From Ailanthus altissimus (lineage: Eukaryota > Streptophyta > Magnoliopsida > Sapindales > Simaroubaceae): a DNA stretch of 64,000 nt. The stretch spans positions 23,074,001 to 23,138,000 of the forward strand of contig OX327697.1 of assembly GCA_946807835.1 (NCBI GenBank), given 5' to 3'. The notes beneath the pieces were generated by a model that searched no databases, was not told the origin of the DNA, and worked only from the letters and a program-made list of their open reading frames with translations. This document shows, piece by piece, positions 57,351 through 64,000 of the stretch (its first letter is position 1; every line of letters starts with the position of its first letter). A program made the translations under genes and the position numbers.

Positions 57351-57774
57351 TAGGGATAGCAATTTATTCCAAATTTAAAAAAACTGGCTTAACCCGATTT
57401 CAATCTTGACTTGAAAATTTTGAACTTTTTTTATTCGAATTTTATTTTTTTGAATAATTTAGATTCAAAAAACTCAACTCAGAACCCGAGTTTTGTCTTT
57501 TTCTTAAAAAAAAGTCCTAAGTAAATTTTTAAAAATTCTTAATCTTTAATCTGTGTCTATATATATATATATATATATTATATGAATATAACAATTGTTT
57601 TAAAAAATAAATATTCTAAAAATTTAAATTTAACTTAAAATAATAATAAAAAAATGAAAAAAATTGGGTTTAAACCCGGATCCAACCCGGGCCCAAAAAA
57701 TCTAAGTAAACCTGAGTTTGAATTTACATAAAAATTAAAAAATTCAAATCTAGATTTGAGTTTTGCCATCCCTA
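57351..57774. mobile_element. hAT-like MITE
   Basis: 12-bp terminal inverted repeats TAGGGATAGCAA (left) and TAGGGATGGCAA (from the right) differ at one position. The 8-bp flanks ATAACTAG (57343-57350) and ATCAGTAG (57775-57782) match at six positions, the duplication length of the hAT superfamily. The 424-bp interior has no frame. Confidence 0.75.
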
Positions 57775-57782
57775 ATCAGTAG

Positions 57783-59206
57783 TAGATAAATAAAGTTTAA
57801 AATTACAAAAGCAAACAAATTCATATGGACATAATAAATAATTTTTTTTAAAATAATTGAGTGGGACCACACACAATATTATTACAAAAAATAAATAAAT
57901 AAATAATATAATATAACTAAATAAACAATAATATAAGTAAAAAGTATAGTTAAACTAAATAATTAATAAATAAGATAACTAAATAAAATAAATATAATTT
58001 TAATAAATAACGTAAATATAAATTCAAACAAATATATATAACTTTAAATAAATAATATAAGTAAGTCATTCATAATAAAATAATAAGTATATGAATTTAT
58101 TTTTTTTTAAATATAGGGTGGGGGAGAAATATCACCCCCAATATTGATTGGGGGCGAAATTGCACCCCCTTCCACCACGTAGTCTATCATGTGAGGTATT
58201 CCTCATACAATAGGTCGCATAAGAAGTAATTTTTGTAGCACATCATGCGTACGATGTATCAAAAACGTGTTGTGTAATTTTTTTGAGAGGTTTTTTTTTC
58301 CCTTGTTTATATTTTAAAAAGTTACTATTTTATCACATTATATAATATAGTAGAATCTTAATGAATTAATATTTGATAAATTAATAATCTTAATTAAATA
58401 GTTTTTTTTTTTTACCTCAACTTGAGGCCAACGTACTAAACTAATAATTTAATAAATTTGTAAGAAAATATTTTATAATAAAAAAATTCTTGTAGTTTCA
58501 TATAAGTTTCACTTAATACATAAATTACTATATAACTAAATCTATATGATATGTTTAGAAGACCTTCATAAAATATGTATCTAATATTATTATTATTCTT
58601 TTTAAATTGATGTCAACTTGAATCTCATTTCTAACTTTTCGTAATACAAAAGAAATTTTTAGTGTAGCATTCTTGTATTACAACAAGAAACTATTCAATA
58701 TCACTATTGCCTTAACTACTTCGTTGTACGAGACAAACTTTATACTAGACCTATAACCTTTGACAAATAAAATTCATAAAATCTACTATATATATATATA
58801 TATATATATAAAAGAAAAATAAAGTCAAATTAATTTGCTTAATTATAGTAAAAATAATATTAGATATAAGTTTTTGACAAAATAAGGGATATCTTCATAA
58901 ATTAATAATTTATTTATTAATATTTCCTTAATTAATATATTTTTTTAGTCTTAAGAGTAATAATTTATCGAAGTTTTACTATATATTCTTTTTTAAATAC
59001 TTCTATGACCCTATGTCTATATTCTCTAACAATACATTTATTAAAATAGTAAATAAATTTTATCTAAATATTTTAAATCAGCATGTTTAATTTAATAGTA
59101 CAAGAAATTCAAATGGTACAAAAAAGAGATTTTGGAGGGAAATGTTTCAAAAATCAGTTAAGGCTATTAAACATTGCTTACGTGTCGAGCAAGTAGGGCC
59201 CTGAGT
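57783..59206. other. AT-rich spacer
   Basis: No gene. Contains a small GC-rich patch (58117-58175), a TA microsatellite (58785-58811) and long A/T runs. Confidence 0.4.
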
Positions 59207-59660
59207 TGTTAAAGTTTGTTACTGCTGTTAAAACATATAATGACTAAAATGCAGGGATATAAAATAGCAGTAAGAAGCAAGTTTTTGAGAAGAATTAGAG
59301 ATCGATTTCTTGGTGAATTCTTTGATCATTTTGAGTGATTCCAACTGTTGCGTGAACCTTGTAAATTGCTATGTGTAGCCATTCATTTGCTTCATAAATA
59401 AAATTAAAGCCAAAGGCTATTTTAACTAGAAATGTAAATAATTATCGAATCATATAATTGAGTATTATCATTGTTCTTACTTCTGCAATTTTTTATTTTC
59501 GACCATTAAACCTTTTTGATAGTGTAATCTTTTGACTTAAATTTTAAGTAAATTATCTTTGGTGATCCTAGTAATTGGATTAATGGACATAGTATCTCAC
59601 CTTTACTTTAAGAGTGTGATATATTTTACTTGAAAGGTTAGGTTTGATTCTACATCAATT
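59207..59660 (+). mobile_element. LTR-like fragment
   Basis: Starts TGTTAAAGTTTGTTACTGCTG and has a TATA-like GATATAAAATAGCAG about 45 bp in, then a leader-like stretch. This is typical of a Copia LTR in plus orientation; the end is undefined. Confidence 0.35.
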
Positions 59661-59929
59661 TTAAGTTTTTTTTTAATTGTTTATATTACAAAGTACAAAT
59701 CTAAATTTTAAAGCTGTAAAAATTGGCGTTGTGAGAATGTATATATAAAATAAGGGTATTTTTGTTCATTTTTAAATAATTTGACTGCAAAAATTATAAA
59801 ATTATATATTTGACTACATTAGAAAACATTCTATTTTTTATTATTCTTGAAAATTTCTCAAATAATATTGACTTTATTGAAATTTGATAATTCAAAATTA
59901 AGGTTTGAGATTGATTTTGAGTTGGAAAC

Positions 59930-60770
59930 TAATAAAGATTCAACTCAAAGATGAGTATGCATTAAACGTACAATAAAGAGAGTGAAACAGAAAGCTAAAA
60001 GCAAGAAGGAGCACGAAAGCATGAGGAAACGAATCTCCAGATGTAAACGTTGCGGCTCTAGATTCTCAGTGCCACAATACTGGAAATGTAGAGCCGCGGC
60101 ACCAATGTGAGATCACAGCAGCATCGCGGCGCTGGAAGTGTAGCTTCGCAGCGCCCAATTTCAGCAGCTTTTTATTTTAAGTTGGCTTAATTTATTTGAA
60201 TTGGTTTTAGACTTTCTAAATATGTAGACTCTTATTCTTACTATGATTAAAGTTTTTATGAATGTTTTAAAGACTATATGAAATCTTGTAACTTCTTAAA
60301 ATTAATCAAGTATTAAGGATGTAAATATAAGAGAAAATAGAGAATTAGAAATGCACTAGACTGCTGAGTGCACTAAAGAGTGTAATCATATGATTACTTG
60401 AGTGTTGATTGTGTAAGAGAATGATAATAAATCTATTGAGAGATAGTTTTGACTATTCATTATATTCCTTAATTGATCTTTTATGTTAGGTATATGTGCC
60501 TTATAGGTCTTTGTGACCTGGAGTTTTTAAGAATTGAATAAAAGAAATTAGATTATTAATCCCCTACAGACGTAGGCGTTTATTGTCGAACCACATATAT
60601 CTTATGTCTTGTGGTGATTATATATTTATTTCTATTGTATGTAATCTTTTATATTCTTAGTTACTTGTAGATGAATCTTTTGCAAAGCGTTTAGGTAGTT
60701 TTAGGCTATTAAATACCAACCATAAAGATATTAGAGTACGTAAAAACCCTCCAACTAGTGGTGTCAGCAT
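59930..60770 (+). repeat. Copia-type LTR
   Basis: It contains a GC-rich block (60045-60170: GTAGAGCCGCGGC, CATCGCGGCGCTGG), the words TAGACTCTTATTCTTACT and ACAGACGTAGGCG...CGAACCACATA, all shared with the LTR clade elsewhere in the window but more diverged. It precedes a gag-like remnant. Boundaries are approximate. Confidence 0.5.
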
Positions 60771-61480
60771 TATGGTAGTGATTAATACCTAACTGTAGCA
60801 TATTGAAGAGTCTAGGCTAATTTTTTAACAAGTGATATTAAAGTTAAGGTTAAGATCAATACTAGATTGCAAAGTATAAGTTATAGAGCCAGAATGCAAA
60901 GCATAGGTTATTTTAACCATGGTGACTTATAAGTATAAAGATAAAAGACTGGGCAAAAAGATTAAAGCCTAGTGTGCAACAATCTTAGCAGAAGGACTAT
61001 GAACTGCAAAGGAATAGCTAGGAATAGAGATTAAAAAACAATCAGAGAGGAAAGTAAAAGAGGGTGGAGATGTTGTAATAGTCTATGAGTTAGACTTGAA
61101 GTTACAAAATCCTTGATAACTTTCGATGAAAGGAAAGGATCTATGATGGGTGAGAAGTAAAGTTGAGGCCATGTGCTTGATAGAATATTGTGTATGACTC
61201 AACATAGGTTGTTGAGACAATGCAAACCAATGACAACATTGGAGATTATTTCACTAGTGTGACAGAGGTCGAAAGAGAATTTATTATAAGAGGCTGTTGG
61301 TTAGGATAAAATCGAACTATGAAAGTATTATAATGATGTTTAAGTGTAGGCATGTTTCGACCTAAGGTTCATTAGCTTAAGGACTAGAAATCATGATACA
61401 AATGCTACCTGAGAAGAGATGTATTCTTATCTTTGGAGATCAAGTAATGAACCTTAGATATTTTACATTCTCAAAAGCTT
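60771..61480 (+). pseudogene. Copia gag-like remnant
   Basis: No long frame remains, but QTNDNIGDYFTSVTEVER (about 61222-61278) followed in other frames by DKIEL and LPEKRC resembles the central part of Copia gag. The position after the LTR and in the same orientation supports this. Confidence 0.4.
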
Positions 61481-61909
61481 TGTTATACTCAATAAAAGGT
61501 CTAATTTCTCAAGTTTTCCATCTTCAAGACCTTGAGAATACAAATATTGAGCCCGTTTATCATTAATCTCTTTACATTCTTATTCATCATTTATTTTTTC
61601 AAACGATTGCTAACTTAATCATTAAAGTACATATATCTAAAAAACTTTTAGCTCGATATTCAGAGAGGAAAAAATAGTCCAATTAATTCAGTTTTTTATC
61701 GTATTTTTATCATTTAACTTGAAATTTTTTTGAAAAAATAAATTTAACTCGTTAATTCTTAAGTTTTTAAATTTTAGGGTGAACAAAATTATTATCAATA
61801 TTATTTTTTATTTATGGTAATGCTTTTTTCATTAATCATTTTCTGCCATTTCAACAATGTTTGTTTAGGTGTACAATAATTTTAGGCAATTTAAAACTCT
61901 TGAAAATAA

Positions 61910-62000
61910 CATAAGTTGAGGCGGTCTACTAATTAATCCCTTACACCTAATACTTTGGGGTTCGAGTCATCCTACTCCCTCTTTAATTTCAATATAAATT
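61910..62000 (+). mobile_element. Weak SINE-like promoter pair
   Basis: GGGGTTCGAGTCATCC resembles a polymerase III B box. GGCGGTCTACTAATTAATCC about 40 bp upstream could be a decayed A box. No ends are visible. Confidence 0.25.
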
Positions 62001-62164
62001 TTCAAGAAAATAAAATAAAATGAAACCGCTAGCATATCATTCTTTGATCCCTTCTTCTTCTTTTACTTTTCGTAATCAATTTCATCTACTTTGGCTTTAT
62101 CAAAGAATCGATACACTTTCCTATAATTGATTGAAATAATGATGAATCTTCTTCGTCTTCATTT

Positions 62165-62264
62165 TCCAGGTATCAATCGTTCAATATATATTCTTACACC
62201 AATTTGTCAAAATTTCCAGGTACCAATCGAGCAATATATATTCTTAAACCATTTTGTCAAACTT
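62165..62264 (+). repeat. Tandem duplication, 50-bp period
   Basis: Two adjacent units starting TTCCAGGTA, with CAATATATATTCTTA and TTTGTCAAA in both; they differ at about five positions. Confidence 0.85.
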
Positions 62265-63236
62265 TTCACTAAAGGCTAGGTAATGTGATAAATATATGGG
62301 AGAAATAGTACAAAGGAATTATTAAAAAAAAAAAATTCACGAGCCTAACTCATATTGATACTATACATAAAAAGCCCAATTTGCTGTTCTTATCTGCCAG
62401 TTATCTCTAGAAATATTTTAATTTCTCTGACCATTTAACCATTATCTAGTTTAGGTCTTTATTTTGTAGGATGTATAGTATTAGAGTTAATACTATATTA
62501 GAAATTTTTTATTTAATTATTATCTATTTAAGATATTTTTCAATTGAAGATATTTTTTATTGCCAAATTTTTTTTTTAGTTTTTATATATTATTTTTTTT
62601 ATAGATTAAGAATTTAATAAAGGCTACCATTTTGTAATTATTATTTAGAACGGAAAGAATTTAATTTTTCTTATATATAAAAAAAATTAATAGTTTAATT
62701 TCTGTATTTTTATTGAATTACTCACATGATCTTTAATATTTTAAAAAATTATCAATTACAACCTTTAAGGATATTTTTAGTACTTTTTGTTATTATTTTT
62801 ATTTTTGAAATATGATTATTTTTATTCTTAAAAGACGTAATTAATAATTTTTAAAATGTTAAGAATCTAAAAAGTAATTCAACAGAATATAAGAATAGTA
62901 ATTTTTCTATGCAAAATGCATATTTGTTATTGAGTATTATGCCATCAATTGTTCTAATGATCCAATGAAAACCTCTTTCAAAGGTAACCAAATTGAAAAT
63001 GTTGGTCATGGAATTTATATTATACTTCAAGCAAAACAAATTTGAATTGACAGTGTCCAATCCACCCAATAAGAAAAATCAAAATGAATGAAATTAAAAA
63101 GGAAATTCAATTATATTATTTCATTGATAATATATGTAAATGCACAAAGAATAAATCCAATAAAATCTCCACTCCCTGAAAATAGAATCTCTCTTTGGCT
63201 CCCACAAGCAATGTCGCGTACATTAATATGAATTCA
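62265..63236. other. AT-rich spacer and 3' untranslated region of the last AG-peptide gene
   Basis: No gene is supported. From about 63110 (TTTCATTGATAATATATG, AAAGAATAAATCCAATAAAA) the sequence parallels the 3' flanks of paralogs. Confidence 0.4.
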
Positions 63237-63446
63237 TCAGTGCTTCAGCAGAGCAAGAAGAGAGAAAATAAAAGAGGACCCAACGAGGGAAACAGAAACC
63301 GGCAGAGAGAAGGCAGCTCCGGTGTCCATTGAAGGAGCCGGTGCCGGCGCCATCTCGCTACTTTGTGCTGACACAGAAGTAGCCATTGCAAAAGTTGCCA
63401 AAACGAACACAATCATAACGGCCTTTGAGCTGCTAAGTTTCGCCAT
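63237..63446 (-). CDS. Arabinogalactan peptide (GPI-anchored)
   Basis: A 69-residue AG-peptide precursor. The signal peptide is 1-27 (MAKLSSSKAVMI ... TSVSA). The core QSSEMAPAPAPSMDTG (28-43) is identical to those of the copies at 9.9 and 49.0 kb. AAFSLPVSVSLVG, then a hydrophobic tail to LLKH, is the GPI signal; VSVSLVGSSFIF replaces the usual SGAVIGSSLIV, so this half evolves faster than the core. The first ATG is used. The TATA box is 110 bp upstream and the conserved upstream block about 135 bp beyond. The gene looks complete and functional. Role in the cell wall-plasma membrane interface is known for the family; the role of this copy is not known. Confidence 0.9.
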   Translation of the reverse strand: MAKLSSSKAVMIVFVLATFAMATSVSAQSSEMAPAPAPSMDTGAAFSLPVSVSLVGSSFIFSLLALLKH

Positions 63447-63555
63447 TATATTGCTGGGAGAACGAGAAGAAACAAAATATATAAAAACAAAGAACTCAAA
63501 CTGATCTCCGAGCTTAGCAAGTAAATGGGAATGGCTTGTTTCAATGTTAGTGGTG

Positions 63556-63563
63556 TTTATATA
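63556..63563 (-). promoter_or_regulatory. TATA box of the AG-peptide gene at 63237-63446
   Basis: The minus strand reads TATATAAACACCA, identical in core and flank to the boxes at 10.2 and 23.8 kb. Confidence 0.7.
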
Positions 63564-63695
63564 AGCGTCATTGGTCTACTGTGTGACCAGCAAGTATGAT
63601 TGTTTCGCCCCGTAAGTACAGCTCAAGTCTTGTTGTGTGTGCGTGGTTGGTGATGATTCATTGGTTAAAGGGTTGGACGGTCACGTATAGGAGCT

Positions 63696-63723
63696 GGACA
63701 CGTTTGCACATTATGGTAGTTGT
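63696..63723 (-). promoter_or_regulatory. Conserved upstream block, diverged copy
   Basis: The plus strand reads GGACACGTTTGCACATTATG then GTAGTTG. Compared with the block at 49474-49500, the G-box is lost (CACGTT) and the second word has a small change. Confidence 0.4.
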
Positions 63724-64000
63724 GCTTGTAATGTTGAAGTCGGCTGGCTGCTTGTCGTGTTGAGACGAGACTTGAGAATGGGAGTCCATCGCCATGTGCT
63801 GGCTCAAGAAAGTTTGTTCTTTTCTAAGCCAAGAAACTGAAAGCGTGTAAGCCATGGAAGTAAGGCTGTAAGGGTGGATTAAAAAAAATTGGGAGGTTAG
63901 GTTCAATTTTTAAAATAGAAAAAAAAAAATTGGATTGATTATCTTAAGTGATAATTTATTAATCCAATTCGGTTTTTCTAAATTTTAGAATCTAACTAAA
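63724..64000. other. Distal promoter region and AT-rich end
   Basis: No gene. The last 130 bp contain AAATTGGATTGATT and AATCCAATTCGGTTT in opposite senses, like the old palindromic sequence at 3.7-4.3 kb. Confidence 0.3.

Noticed and set aside
1..64000. CRISPR arrays, rRNA or prokaryotic operons
   Set aside because: None is present; repeats are LTRs, MITEs, minisatellites or microsatellites, and gene structure is plant nuclear.

Overview
The window looks like nuclear DNA of a flowering plant, most likely a eudicot. It is AT-rich, full of plant-type transposable elements (Copia and Gypsy LTR retrotransposons with initiator-Met-tRNA-type primer sites, L1-type LINEs with a plant RNase H domain, Mutator-like and hAT-like non-autonomous elements, a tRNA-derived SINE candidate). 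The only host genes I can support are small arabinogalactan-peptide (AG-peptide) genes with short intronless reading frames. No species can be named from this sequence alone.

The backbone is a tandem family of AG-peptide genes, all on the minus strand and spread over 58 kb: five intact copies (5060-5275, 9897-10109, 23453-23668, 48980-49189, 63237-63446), one frameshifted pseudogene (43894-44096) and one degenerate composite locus (16857-17271, with further debris to about 17.6 kb). Each intact product is 69-71 residues: an N-terminal signal peptide, a mature core of about 16-18 residues rich in Ala-Pro, and a hydrophobic C-terminal GPI-anchor signal ending in Lys-His. The core QSSEMAPAPAPSMDTG is identical in three copies. 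Most copies keep a TATA box 90-130 bp before the ATG. Four copies also keep an upstream block around ACATGTTAGTTGGAC, with a perfect G-box (CACGTG) in one.

Nearly everything between these genes is decayed transposon. 0.3-3.3 kb: a non-coding LTR element with a perfect target-site duplication. 6.8-9.2 kb: a related LTR interrupted by foreign sequence. 10.7-14.8 kb: a broken LINE containing a short LTR-like insertion. 15.4 kb: a SINE candidate. 17.9-19.0 and 21.5-22.8 kb: two elements with long terminal inverted repeats and GC-rich, repeat-filled cores. 19.6-21.2 kb: a Copia gag remnant with a solo LTR inserted in its LTR. 24.7-27.9 kb: an LTR element with gag and the start of protease but no reverse transcriptase. 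28.0-30.0 kb: a Gypsy LTR plus gag remnant.

The interval 30.6-43.6 kb is a nested stack. An old Copia element has its 5' LTR split by a 1.3 kb solo LTR and its 3' coding end split by a 7.6 kb Gypsy element, which is itself split by a 2.06 kb solo LTR. All three insertions have perfect 5-bp target duplications. 45.4-48.1 kb holds an LTR fragment and a roughly 335-bp tandem repeat. 49.9-55.3 kb is a nearly full-length but dead LINE. 55.3-62.3 kb holds hAT-like MITEs, LTR fragments and AT-rich sequence.

No transposon in the window has an intact protein. The picture is a lineage-specific amplification of a cell-surface proteoglycan peptide gene, with the copies pushed apart by waves of nested insertions. 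Coordinates of old elements without target duplications are approximate.
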